From Acidobacteriota bacterium (GTDB lineage: Bacteria > Acidobacteriota > Terriglobia > Acidiferrales > UBA7541), in NCBI GenBank assembly GCA_013286465.1, contig JABDFR010000030.1, positions 1 to 32,371 of the forward strand: a stretch of DNA of 32,371 nt. The letters run 5' to 3'. This document shows, in pieces, positions 1-7,824 of the stretch. Below the pieces are notes generated by a model. The model saw only the letters and a list, made by a program, of their open reading frames with translations. It searched no databases and was not told the DNA's origin. Position 1 is the stretch's first letter; every line of letters starts with the position of its first letter. Both the position numbers and the translations under genes were made by a program.

Positions 1-1206
1 GTGTCCGCCGGTTCGCTACGCGCCGCTCTGCAATGCGCTTTCAGCAGTCTAAATCCAGAAACGCAATGTGAACCCGCTAGGATTTATCTCGAGGAATTTC
101 GATCGTTCAGTTCCAGCATCGCCTGGGATTTCAACCGACTCTACTGGCATCGCCTGAAAGACTGGGAACAAGCCACCGGTAAAAGCTACGAAGCGGCGCT
201 TCCAGGAGGCAAATCCGAAGCGCATGATCCCGGCGCCATCGCCGATTCCGTCGCCGATTTCTGGACTCTGCTCAAGGATCTCGAAGGCCAAAATCAGCTC
301 CCGCCGGAATTATTCATTCTCGAAATCGGCGTCGGCATGGGCACCCGCGCCGGCCTCTGGCTCGATCGTTTCCGCGCGCTCGACAAACAACGCGGCACGA
401 ATTTTTATCCCCGCATCCGTTTTTTGCTCGGCGACTACTCGCAAGCCACGCTAGATCGCTCGAGGCCGGCAGTACGAGAGCATCTCGAGCTATGCAGCTT
501 CATCGTTCTCAATGCGCTCGATCCCATCAAAACTCTCTCCTTCCTACGCCACAAAATTCTGCACATACATCTGACCAACGTCTACGACAACTTGCCCGAC
601 GAAGAATTAGTCCGCCGCGATGGCCGCATCTATTGGCTGCAAGTGCGCGCATATTTATCAGCCGCAGATGCAACGCGAATCGGCGCCGAGTGCGGCGTCC
701 CAGTTTCCGAACTGCCGAAGCTGATCAATCGCCTGCTCGAAATCGGCCCCGAATGTCTGCCGGAGCGAACGCAAGGAGTAAAGCTCTGGCAGGAAGTTTG
801 GAAAGCGGTGCGACTCGAGGAGCGCTTGGTGGACGCCGATTCGCTGCCGAATTCGTCTTATCCCGAAGGCCTCGATGCCTCAAATCTCGAAAACATGCTG
901 CGAGATGCTCCGAGCGATTTGCGATTCCACCTAAGCTCCGGCGCGCTCGAAAGTTTTCGCAACACGCTGCCTCTTCTACACCCGCGCGGCTATTTGCAAG
1001 TACAGGATATTTTCGTCACCAGCCTCGGCGACTATCGCATGGGCTTTCACGGCCCCGGCAAGCTCGATGGCTCGATTGTAAATTGGGTAAACGGCGTTCT
1101 GCTCCGCGAAGTAGCAGAGCGTTACGGCTATGATTTGCATTTCGCGCCGTTTCATTACCGGCCAGGTTCGCGAGCCTCGGTCCTCTACACGACGCGACGG
1201 GAGTAA
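1..1206 (+). CDS. SAM-dependent methyltransferase-like protein (5' end uncertain)
   Basis: The protein has a clear class I SAM-binding motif at residues 106-118 (ILEIGVGMGTRAG). The layout, a long N-terminal helical part followed by a Rossmann-like core and a C-terminal beta region, recalls the MidA-like (COG1565) methyltransferases. The methyl acceptor cannot be read from the sequence. The reading frame is open at the first base of the window. The GTG at position 1 is a possible start, but the gene may begin further upstream, so the N-terminus is not established. It ends four bases before a MetE-type gene that is followed one base later by a MetF-type gene, so the three probably form one transcript concerned with methyl-group transfer. 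The fold assignment is fairly safe. The specific role is unknown. Confidence 0.65.
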   Translation: MSAGSLRAALQCAFSSLNPETQCEPARIYLEEFRSFSSSIAWDFNRLYWHRLKDWEQATGKSYEAALPGGKSEAHDPGAIADSVADFWTLLKDLEGQNQLPPELFILEIGVGMGTRAGLWLDRFRALDKQRGTNFYPRIRFLLGDYSQATLDRSRPAVREHLELCSFIVLNALDPIKTLSFLRHKILHIHLTNVYDNLPDEELVRRDGRIYWLQVRAYLSAADATRIGAECGVPVSELPKLINRLLEIGPECLPERTQGVKLWQEVWKAVRLEERLVDADSLPNSSYPEGLDASNLENMLRDAPSDLRFHLSSGALESFRNTLPLLHPRGYLQVQDIFVTSLGDYRMGFHGPGKLDGSIVNWVNGVLLREVAERYGYDLHFAPFHYRPGSRASVLYTTRRE

Positions 1207-1209
1207 AGC

Positions 1210-2211
1210 ATGAACTTTCCCATCCTTCCCACAACAGTAGTTGGCAGCTACTCGATGCCCGGCTGGCTCGAACGCCTCAAGACCGAATATTTCGCCCGCC
1301 GCATCAGCCGCCACGATCTAGATGAAGTTCACGACGCGGTAACCAAAGCCGCCATCAAAGATCAAGAAGCCGCCGGTCTAGACATCATCACCGACGGCGA
1401 ACTCCGCCGCGACAACATGATCGACTACTTCGTAGAAAAACTTCCCGGCGTGCAAATCGATCGCTCCTCAAAAAAGTTTTACTACGATTTTTACGATTCC
1501 GAAGTGGTAGGGAAACTCCCCGCAGCTTCGCTAGGCCTGGTCGAAGATCTCCGTTTCCTGAAATCCTTCACCGAGCGCGAAGCAAAAGTCTGTGTAACCG
1601 GCCCGCACTCGCTAGTAAAACGCATTCGCAATAAGCATTACCAAAGCGAGGCAGCGTTCGCGGCCGACATAGCCCGCGTAATGAATCTAGAGCTAAAGGA
1701 ACTAGTAAAAGCCGGCGCCCGTTACATCCAAATCGACGAACCTTACTATTCCGGTTTCCCAGAAGACTTAGATTGGGGCGTCGAAGTGCTGAACACGCTC
1801 GTTGAAGGCGTCGAAGCAAAAACCGCAGTTCACATTTGTTACGGCAATCGCTACGGCAAACCATCCTGGGAAGGCAGCTACCGTTATCTATTCCCGCGCA
1901 TCCTCAAAGCCAAAGTCAAGCAACTCACTCTAGAATTCGCCCGGCGCGGCGGTGAAGATCTCGATCTGTTCCGCGAATTCGCCCCGCCGTTCGAGCTAGG
2001 CGTAGGAGTGATCGACGTAAAAACTCAAGCAGTAGAAACGCCTGAAGTAGTGGCGGAACGAATTCGCAAAGCCCTGGAAGTGATGCCGCCCGAAAAATTA
2101 TTCATCCTGCCCGATTGCGGCTGCTTTCATCTGCCGCGTCCCGTAGCCTTCGCAAAATTGCGCGCCATGGTAGAAGGCACGCGCCAAGTCCGAAAGGAAC
2201 TAAGAAGCTGA
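1210..2211 (+). CDS. Core MetE-type methyltransferase (cobalamin-independent methionine synthase C-terminal domain)
   Basis: The 333-residue protein corresponds to the catalytic C-terminal half of MetE and lacks the N-terminal half of the roughly 750-residue classical enzyme. The zinc and homocysteine-binding residues are visible: His208 and Cys210 (HICYGN), Glu242 (LTLEFAR) and Cys303 (PDCGC), with the IDEP motif at 175-178. Such short enzymes (core MetE, archaeal Mes proteins) transfer a methyl group to homocysteine. The donor may be a methyl-corrinoid or another carrier rather than methyltetrahydrofolate polyglutamate; this is known for relatives but not shown here. The start four bases after the previous stop, and the MetF-type gene one base after its own stop, place it in a methyl-transfer operon. 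Confidence 0.85.
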   Translation: MNFPILPTTVVGSYSMPGWLERLKTEYFARRISRHDLDEVHDAVTKAAIKDQEAAGLDIITDGELRRDNMIDYFVEKLPGVQIDRSSKKFYYDFYDSEVVGKLPAASLGLVEDLRFLKSFTEREAKVCVTGPHSLVKRIRNKHYQSEAAFAADIARVMNLELKELVKAGARYIQIDEPYYSGFPEDLDWGVEVLNTLVEGVEAKTAVHICYGNRYGKPSWEGSYRYLFPRILKAKVKQLTLEFARRGGEDLDLFREFAPPFELGVGVIDVKTQAVETPEVVAERIRKALEVMPPEKLFILPDCGCFHLPRPVAFAKLRAMVEGTRQVRKELRS

Positions 2212-2212
2212 A

Positions 2213-3820
2213 ATGCCCGCGGGAAATCCACTGCGCGATTCATTGACCGCCGGAAAATTCTGCTACGTGGTCGAACTTGTAGCCAGCCGGCTGACGCGCG
2301 AAGCCCGACTCCTAGAAGTAGCATCGCAGCTAGCGCAAGTTCCCGGCATAGTCGCGGGCAGCATCACCAGTTACGCCGGCGGCGCCATGGGCCGCGATCC
2401 AATTCGCGTGGGCACCGCAGCCCGCGCCCGCGGCCTCGTGCCAAACATTCACCTCACCTGCGTAAATCGCGATGTCCCCGCCGCACGCCGCGCACTCGAG
2501 GATCTTCACGCCCTCGGCATAGAGAATGTTCTCGCACTGAGCGGCGATTACCCCAAGACCTCCGCGAGCGAAGCGAAGCCGTCGCCGCAACAGCCAATCT
2601 TCGATCTAGATTCCGTCCAACTCGTCACGCTGATCGCGGAAATGCGCGCGAAAGGCCTGCCCTTCTGGATTTCCGTCGCCGTTTCGCCCTTCAAATACAC
2701 AGAAGCCGATTGCGCCTATCAATATCTAAAGCTAGAAAAGAAAATCGCCGCCGGCGCCGACTGCGCGATCACTCAACTCGGCTACGATGCAAAGAAATTC
2801 CGAGAACTAAAGCGTTACCTCGATGAGCGCAACTTGCGCACGCCATTACTCGGCAGCGTTTACGTCCTCCATGCCAAAGCCGCCGAAAAAATGTCGAAAG
2901 GCGAGCCCCCGGGATGCTGGGTTTCGCCGGAGCTGCTGGAGCAAATAAAAATTGAAACGCAATCAGCCGACAAGGGCATGGCCGCGCGACTCGAGCGCGC
3001 CGCGAGCATGGTCGCAATTCTGCGCGGCCTCGGCTATGCCGGCGCTTATATCGGCGGCGATCATCGCGCAGATCACGTCCGTTGGATCATCAAACGATCG
3101 GAAGCGCTCGCGCCAAAGTGGCAAGAACTCGCGGATCGTCTAGCTTTCGCGCCCAAAAGCGCATTCTATTTCTGCGATTCCGCGCTAGCGTCGTCGAAGA
3201 AGCCGAGCTTCGCGCCGTCAAGTAGCACGGCCACTCCGGGGGGTGCACCCATCGCGCGCCTGCTCGACACGCTCGGACGCATCTTCCCAGTCAACAAACC
3301 GGGCAAGCTCCGAGATTTCCTAACCACGATGTTCCGCTGGATCGACAAGCGCCCAAAACTTTCCCGCGGCGTAGAGCGCTTCGAATTCGCAATCAAGTCT
3401 CCACTATTCGGCTGCCAAGCCTGCGGCAATTGCGTCCTCGGCCACATGGAATACGTCTGCCCGCAAACCTGCCCCAAGGGAATGCGGAACGGCCCGTGCG
3501 GCGGCACGCTAAACGGCCGTTGCGAAGTGGTCGATAAGCCATGCGTCTGGGTGGAAGTTTACGCCCGCGCAAAATCCGAGAAGCGCATGGAAGATCTGAA
3601 AATTTACATACCGCCGCGCAACAAAAGCCTCGCCGGCACAAGTTCCTGGATCAATTATTTTCTAGCCCGCGACAGTCGCCCCGGCCATCCAAATTTCGAA
3701 TCCAGGGACGGGGGAGCGTCAGGACCAAGTACCACCAGCTCGTCGCGTGCACAAAGCGGAGCGAGCACGGAACCGCGCGCGCACGGAGACGGCGCGCTGA
3801 TTCATATTGATCACAAGTAG
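2213..3820 (+). CDS. metF: Methylenetetrahydrofolate reductase with C-terminal MetV-type cysteine-rich domain
   Basis: Residues 10-315 form the MTHFR TIM barrel, with the start-proximal Glu21 (usual catalytic position) and the ALSGD motif near 108-112. Residues 385-470 form a second domain with eight cysteines (401, 404, 407, 416, 420, 429, 437, 444) matching the MTHFR C-terminal or MetV family, which in acetogens is a separate subunit. At 535 residues it is much longer than E. coli MetF (about 296). It reduces 5,10-methylene-THF to 5-methyl-THF in the cytoplasm; the cysteine cluster suggests iron-sulfur and/or zinc binding and perhaps a ferredoxin-like electron path. The start lies one base after the MetE-type stop. 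The inter-domain linker (about 322-348) and the C-terminal tail (about 485-530) are Ser/Gly/Ala-rich low-complexity stretches. Confidence 0.9.
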   Translation: MPAGNPLRDSLTAGKFCYVVELVASRLTREARLLEVASQLAQVPGIVAGSITSYAGGAMGRDPIRVGTAARARGLVPNIHLTCVNRDVPAARRALEDLHALGIENVLALSGDYPKTSASEAKPSPQQPIFDLDSVQLVTLIAEMRAKGLPFWISVAVSPFKYTEADCAYQYLKLEKKIAAGADCAITQLGYDAKKFRELKRYLDERNLRTPLLGSVYVLHAKAAEKMSKGEPPGCWVSPELLEQIKIETQSADKGMAARLERAASMVAILRGLGYAGAYIGGDHRADHVRWIIKRSEALAPKWQELADRLAFAPKSAFYFCDSALASSKKPSFAPSSSTATPGGAPIARLLDTLGRIFPVNKPGKLRDFLTTMFRWIDKRPKLSRGVERFEFAIKSPLFGCQACGNCVLGHMEYVCPQTCPKGMRNGPCGGTLNGRCEVVDKPCVWVEVYARAKSEKRMEDLKIYIPPRNKSLAGTSSWINYFLARDSRPGHPNFESRDGGASGPSTTSSSRAQSGASTEPRAHGDGALIHIDHK

Positions 3821-3952
3821 CGCGACTCGGAGATTCGCTCGAAGCGCCGGTTGCTGGTATTCTTGCGCGTCTCGGACATAAACGGAATCGCGACTATGTT
3901 CGCAATCGCGATCGAAACGCGTTGAGCTGAAAATTTCTTCAGGGAGATTTTC

Positions 3953-4678
3953 TTGTCGACTTTTGTTCTAGTTCACGGCGCCTGGCACGATGGCTCGGCC
4001 TGGCACGACACCAGCCAGCATCTCGGAACGAAAGGCCACAAAACCTTCGCCCCCACCATCGCCGGCCAAGGTAAAGGCGCCGACCGCAACGTAAATCACG
4101 CCATCTGCACGAAATCCATCGTCGACGCTATCGTCAGCAAAGATCTTCGCGATTTTGTTCTGGTCGGACACAGCTATGGTGGAACAATCATCTCCAAAGT
4201 CGCCGAAGCTATTCCCGATCGAATTCGACGCCTCGTTTTTCTTACCGCTTTCGTGCTGCGCGACGGAAAAAGCCTCGTCGACGAAGTCCCCCCGGAAACC
4301 GCCGCAATTTTCGCCCAAATCGCGCAAGCTAGCTCTGACAACACCGTCATGCTGCCGTTCCCCGTTTTCCGCGAGCAATTCATCAACGACGTCCCGCTCG
4401 ACATCGCACAAAAAGTCTACGCGGAACTGTCACCGCAACCGTACCAGCCGCTCGCCGACCGCCTCGACATGAAGAAGTTTTACTCGCTTCCCACGCCGAA
4501 AAGCTATATCAATTGCACCGAAGATACCGCGCTGCCTCCCGGCGAATTCGGCTGGCACCCGCGCATGTCCAGCCGCCTCGGCCTCTATCGCCTCGTCCAA
4601 ATGCCGGGGAGCCATGAAGTGATGTACAGCAATCCCGAAGGGCTCGCAGAAAAAATAATCGAAGCAGGACGCGACTGA
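3953..4678 (+). CDS. Alpha/beta hydrolase
   Basis: A 241-residue alpha/beta hydrolase with the oxyanion region VHGAW (8-12), nucleophile elbow GHSYGG (Ser74), a likely acid near Asp191 and the catalytic His221 (PGSHEV). The closest recognisable style is the small esterase/hydroxynitrile-lyase-like group, so ester or C-C bond hydrolysis is possible and the substrate is unknown. The start is a TTG, chosen because AGGGAG lies at 3941-3946, six bases upstream, and the protein begins directly at the first beta strand. It opens the long cluster that holds the aryl-ketone carboxylase, after a 132-base gap in which no convincing promoter was found. It might act on an ester or beta-diketone precursor of the ketone pathway; that is speculation from position. 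Confidence 0.85.
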   Translation: MSTFVLVHGAWHDGSAWHDTSQHLGTKGHKTFAPTIAGQGKGADRNVNHAICTKSIVDAIVSKDLRDFVLVGHSYGGTIISKVAEAIPDRIRRLVFLTAFVLRDGKSLVDEVPPETAAIFAQIAQASSDNTVMLPFPVFREQFINDVPLDIAQKVYAELSPQPYQPLADRLDMKKFYSLPTPKSYINCTEDTALPPGEFGWHPRMSSRLGLYRLVQMPGSHEVMYSNPEGLAEKIIEAGRD

Positions 4679-4704
4679 ACTTCAAAGCCACAGAGCACAC
4701 AGGG

Positions 4705-5385
4705 ATGCCGAAACTAACCGCCAAACCGGAACCGCTCGAAGTAGATCTCGCCCACTCCGCGATCATCGTCGTCGATATGCAGAACGCCTTCGTAAGCAAA
4801 GGCGGCACTCTCGACATCGCCGGAATCGATTTGGCGGACGCTCCTCAAGTGGTTCGCAAAATTCGCGGAGTTCTCGACGCCGCGCGCGCAGCCGAAGTGC
4901 CCGTCATTTATCTGCAGATGGTTTACAAGCCGGACCTAAGCGATTCCGGCGGCGCCGCCTCGCCGAATTGCCGCAAAGAACTCGCGTTGCATTTGATGGA
5001 AGCCAAGCCGGAACTAAAAGGAAAGCTCCTGACGCAAGGCAGTTGGGATAGCGCGCTCGTCGATGAACTGGCCGCGAAGCCCGGCGATCTGGTAATCACC
5101 AAGACGCGTTATAGCGGCTTCGTAGGCACTACTCTCGATTCGCAATTGCGCGTCCGCGGCATACAATATCTTTTCTTCGTGGGAATCGCCGCGAACGTTT
5201 GCGTAGAATCAACGCTGCGTCATGCTTTTTTTCTCGATTACTGGCCCATTCTAGTTTCCGATAGCACCATGGCTGCCGGCGGACCAAGCGCCCTCGCCGC
5301 CACAATTTTTAATGTCGAATCATTTTTCGGCTGGACCGTAAATTCCGATGAGCTGAGCGCGTGCTTCGCAGCGCGAGGGGATTGA
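4705..5385 (+). CDS. Isochorismatase-family cysteine hydrolase, RutB-like
   Basis: The 226-residue protein shows the full catalytic triad of the cysteine hydrolase family: Asp24 (VVDMQNAF), Lys133 (TKTRYSGF) and Cys166 (ANVCVESTLR). Its overall pattern, including GSWD, the PGD turn, the RYSGF segment and a C-terminal FFGW, resembles E. coli RutB, the ureidoacrylate amidohydrolase of pyrimidine breakdown, as remembered. No other rut gene is present, so the natural substrate here may be a different carbamoyl or amide compound. The ATG fits the RutB N-terminus although only AGGG directly precedes it. It ends seven bases before the first carboxylase subunit gene, so it is very likely co-transcribed with the carboxylase. 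Confidence 0.85.
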   Translation: MPKLTAKPEPLEVDLAHSAIIVVDMQNAFVSKGGTLDIAGIDLADAPQVVRKIRGVLDAARAAEVPVIYLQMVYKPDLSDSGGAASPNCRKELALHLMEAKPELKGKLLTQGSWDSALVDELAAKPGDLVITKTRYSGFVGTTLDSQLRVRGIQYLFFVGIAANVCVESTLRHAFFLDYWPILVSDSTMAAGGPSALAATIFNVESFFGWTVNSDELSACFAARGD

Positions 5386-5391
5386 ACGAGC

Positions 5392-7395
5392 GTGTGGACT
5401 GCGGACATTGACGTCGGCGGCACGCTGACCGACGGCCTCTTCACCAGCGGAGACAAAATTGTCTCCGTAAAAGTGGATACCACTCCGCACGATTTAACCG
5501 TTTGCCTGTTCGATTGCCTCACGCAAGCAGCCACGAAGCTCGATTTCGCTGATGCCGTTGCATTTCTCGAAGAAGTAGATCTGATTCGCTGGTCCACTAC
5601 GATCACGTCAAACGTCCTCGCCGAACTTCGCGGTCCAAGAGTCGGTCTATTGATCACGCGCGGGCACGAATTGGATCTCTACGGCAGCGGGCGCAGTCCC
5701 GTCCTCGGCAAATTCCTGAATGATCGCGACGTGATCGGTATCACCGGCTCCTCCACCGAAACCGAAATCATGAATGCCGCGCGCTCGCTGCTAGAAACCG
5801 GCGTTCGCCGCATCTGCATCAGCCTGAAAGGCTCGCAGCAAAATCCCCAGTGCGAAATCGCCTTCAAGAAAATCATCGATCAGCAATATCCCGATCATTT
5901 TCTAGGCTCCGTTCCGGTTCTAGCCGGCAGCGATATCTCCCAGAGCCCAGACGATCGCACACGCACCTACTGCGCGCTCATCAACGCCTACACGCACGGC
6001 GCGCTAGCCGCCACGTTATTCAAAGCCGAAGACGAACTTCGCGTGGCATCAAAATATTCCGGCGCATTCCTAGTCAGCCATATCAACGGCGGCGTCGCAG
6101 GCATCGCGAAAACTAAAGCGATCGACACCATCGAATCCGGCCCCATCCTCGGTATTCTCGGCAGCGCCCACCTCGCGAAATCCTACGGCTTGAACGAAGT
6201 AGTCGCCATGGACGTAGGCGGCACAACGGCAAAAATCAGCGTCCTGCGCAACGGCGAGCCGATTTATCGCAAGCCCTCCGATTTATTCGGAAATCCGATC
6301 GAAGTCTCGCTCCCGTTTTTGCGTTCGATCGCGTTAGGCGGCGGAAGCGTGGTCAAGCCGCTAGCGGACTCGCAGCCGCCCTCAGTTCAACTCGGCCCGG
6401 AAAGCATGGGCTCGTTCCCCGGCCCCGCGTCTTACGGCCTCGGCGGAGACCAAGCCACGCTCACCGACGCGTTCGTCGCCGCCGGAATCATCAATCCACA
6501 ATATTTTCTAGGCGGATCGAAGCCCATCGACCTAGAGCTCGCACGGAAAACGATCGAATCGCTAGTCGCCAAGCCATTGAAGGTAAGTCTCGACGACGCC
6601 TGCAAAATCATCATCGATCGCGCCTTCGCAGCAGTAGCGAAAATGATCGCCGATGCGCAAAAAGAATTGGGCGCGGATCTTTCAGCACACACTCTTTTCG
6701 CTTATGGCGGTAATGGCGGTCTTTTCGGTGCCGGAGTAGCAGCCAACGCCGGAATAAAGCGCGCCCTGGTATTCTCGCTCGGCCCAGTTTTCAGCGCGTT
6801 CGGTTCCTCCGTGTCCGATATCTGCCACGTCTACGAGCGCCCGCTTTCCGAATCAGCAATCACCGAAGCAGGATTAACCCGTATCCGCCGAGCTCTCGAA
6901 GAAATCAAAGCCGAATGTGCGAAAGACTTGCTCGGCGAAGGAATTCGTCCCGAGGGTCTGGCTTACTCGCTCGAGTTTGAGATTGCCGGCGAAAAAGGTT
7001 CGTCGCCCGTCGCTTTCACAGAAGACGCGCTCGCTAGCGAAGCCCAACTGCAGTCCGCGATTGCGAAAGCACGCGGCACGGGCAATGGATTAAGCGCGAA
7101 GCCCATCAGCCTCGAGCTGCTGCGCGTCCGCGCGAAAAAACCCATGTCGAAGCCGCACTTCGTCGAGCGCGCCCGCACCAGTCCCGATCCAGCTCACGCG
7201 CGCATAGGCACAAGAAAAATCGCTTGGGGCAGCTGCACCGGCGAAGCGCAAATTTACCGCTGGGAATCCCTGCAGCCGGGAAATCGCATCGCAGGCTGCG
7301 CGGTCATCGAAGGCGAAAACACCACCTATCTCGTTCCCGATGGCTGGAATCTAGAAGTAGACGGTTTCGGAAACGCGTCGCTCACGCGCTCATAG
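5392..7395 (+). CDS. apcA: Acetophenone carboxylase-like subunit ApcA (hydantoinase A family, about 70 kDa)
   Basis: This 667-residue protein belongs to the hydantoinase A/acetone carboxylase beta superfamily. It carries the two ASKHA-type phosphate-binding motifs, DIDVGGTLTD at residues 5-14 and MDVGGTTAKIS near 277, and the GGGS loop further on. Where hydantoinases read H/S-GTT-ATN-LLERKG it reads STTITSNVLAELRG, so it is the more divergent of the two A-type proteins here. In Aromatoleum the first Apc subunit is a 70 kDa protein of this family; size and position agree. The complex would carboxylate an aryl methyl ketone using ATP and bicarbonate, without biotin. Start GTG at 5392 directly precedes the first motif. 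Acetone carboxylase or N-methylhydantoinase are alternatives made less likely by the neighbours. Confidence 0.8.
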   Translation: MWTADIDVGGTLTDGLFTSGDKIVSVKVDTTPHDLTVCLFDCLTQAATKLDFADAVAFLEEVDLIRWSTTITSNVLAELRGPRVGLLITRGHELDLYGSGRSPVLGKFLNDRDVIGITGSSTETEIMNAARSLLETGVRRICISLKGSQQNPQCEIAFKKIIDQQYPDHFLGSVPVLAGSDISQSPDDRTRTYCALINAYTHGALAATLFKAEDELRVASKYSGAFLVSHINGGVAGIAKTKAIDTIESGPILGILGSAHLAKSYGLNEVVAMDVGGTTAKISVLRNGEPIYRKPSDLFGNPIEVSLPFLRSIALGGGSVVKPLADSQPPSVQLGPESMGSFPGPASYGLGGDQATLTDAFVAAGIINPQYFLGGSKPIDLELARKTIESLVAKPLKVSLDDACKIIIDRAFAAVAKMIADAQKELGADLSAHTLFAYGGNGGLFGAGVAANAGIKRALVFSLGPVFSAFGSSVSDICHVYERPLSESAITEAGLTRIRRALEEIKAECAKDLLGEGIRPEGLAYSLEFEIAGEKGSSPVAFTEDALASEAQLQSAIAKARGTGNGLSAKPISLELLRVRAKKPMSKPHFVERARTSPDPAHARIGTRKIAWGSCTGEAQIYRWESLQPGNRIAGCAVIEGENTTYLVPDGWNLEVDGFGNASLTRS

Positions 7396-7440
7396 ATCGG
7401 ATCGCAAGAGCGCAGCAATCTGAATCAGTCGAGAGGCAAA

Positions 7441-7824
7441 ATGCAAAACGCACCAAATCGAATTCGAGTCACCGAATACCTCGACGTCGACATCGATCAA
7501 GAAAAATGGCTTTGCAATCGCTGCAATCGTGATCTCGGCTCGGCCCGCGAAAACTATAAAAAAGGCTGCCTCGTCTACGATCGCGACCCGCGCGAAATTC
7601 ATCCGCCCATCGTCACCGGCGCATTCAGTTTCTCCCCCGATCCACTCTGGGTCCGCATCGTAGAATTTTATTGCCCCGGCTGCGGCACCCAAGTCGAAAC
7701 CGAATATCTCCCGCCCGGCCATCCCATCACGCGCGACATCGAAATCGATCTCGACGCACTCAAAGCCCGCCTGCAAAACGGCGAATTCACCATTCGCGCC
7801 CAGCGCCTCGAGGTCCCCGAATGA
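7441..7824 (+). CDS. apcB: Acetophenone carboxylase-like small subunit ApcB (acetone carboxylase gamma family)
   Basis: A 127-residue protein of the acetone carboxylase gamma family, a small zinc-binding subunit found only in ketone carboxylases. Two CxxC pairs, Cys25/Cys28 (CNRC) and Cys78/Cys81 (CPGC), form a probable zinc ribbon, and Cys43 is an extra cysteine. Size (about 15 kDa) and place, between the two A-type subunits, match Apc2 of Aromatoleum. GAGAGG at 7431-7436, four bases before the ATG, supports the start. The stop overlaps the next start in ATGA. This gene is the strongest argument that the flanking hydantoinase-type proteins form a carboxylase and not a hydantoin or oxoproline hydrolase. 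Confidence 0.88.
   Translation: MQNAPNRIRVTEYLDVDIDQEKWLCNRCNRDLGSARENYKKGCLVYDRDPREIHPPIVTGAFSFSPDPLWVRIVEFYCPGCGTQVETEYLPPGHPITRDIEIDLDALKARLQNGEFTIRAQRLEVPE

Noticed and set aside
7671-7820. Longer N-terminus (50 residues) for the ApcC-like protein
   Set aside because: The extra residues are Arg/Ser/Pro-rich out-of-frame translation of the small-subunit gene; ATG 7821 overlaps the stop in ATGA and directly precedes the conserved DIDVGGT motif.
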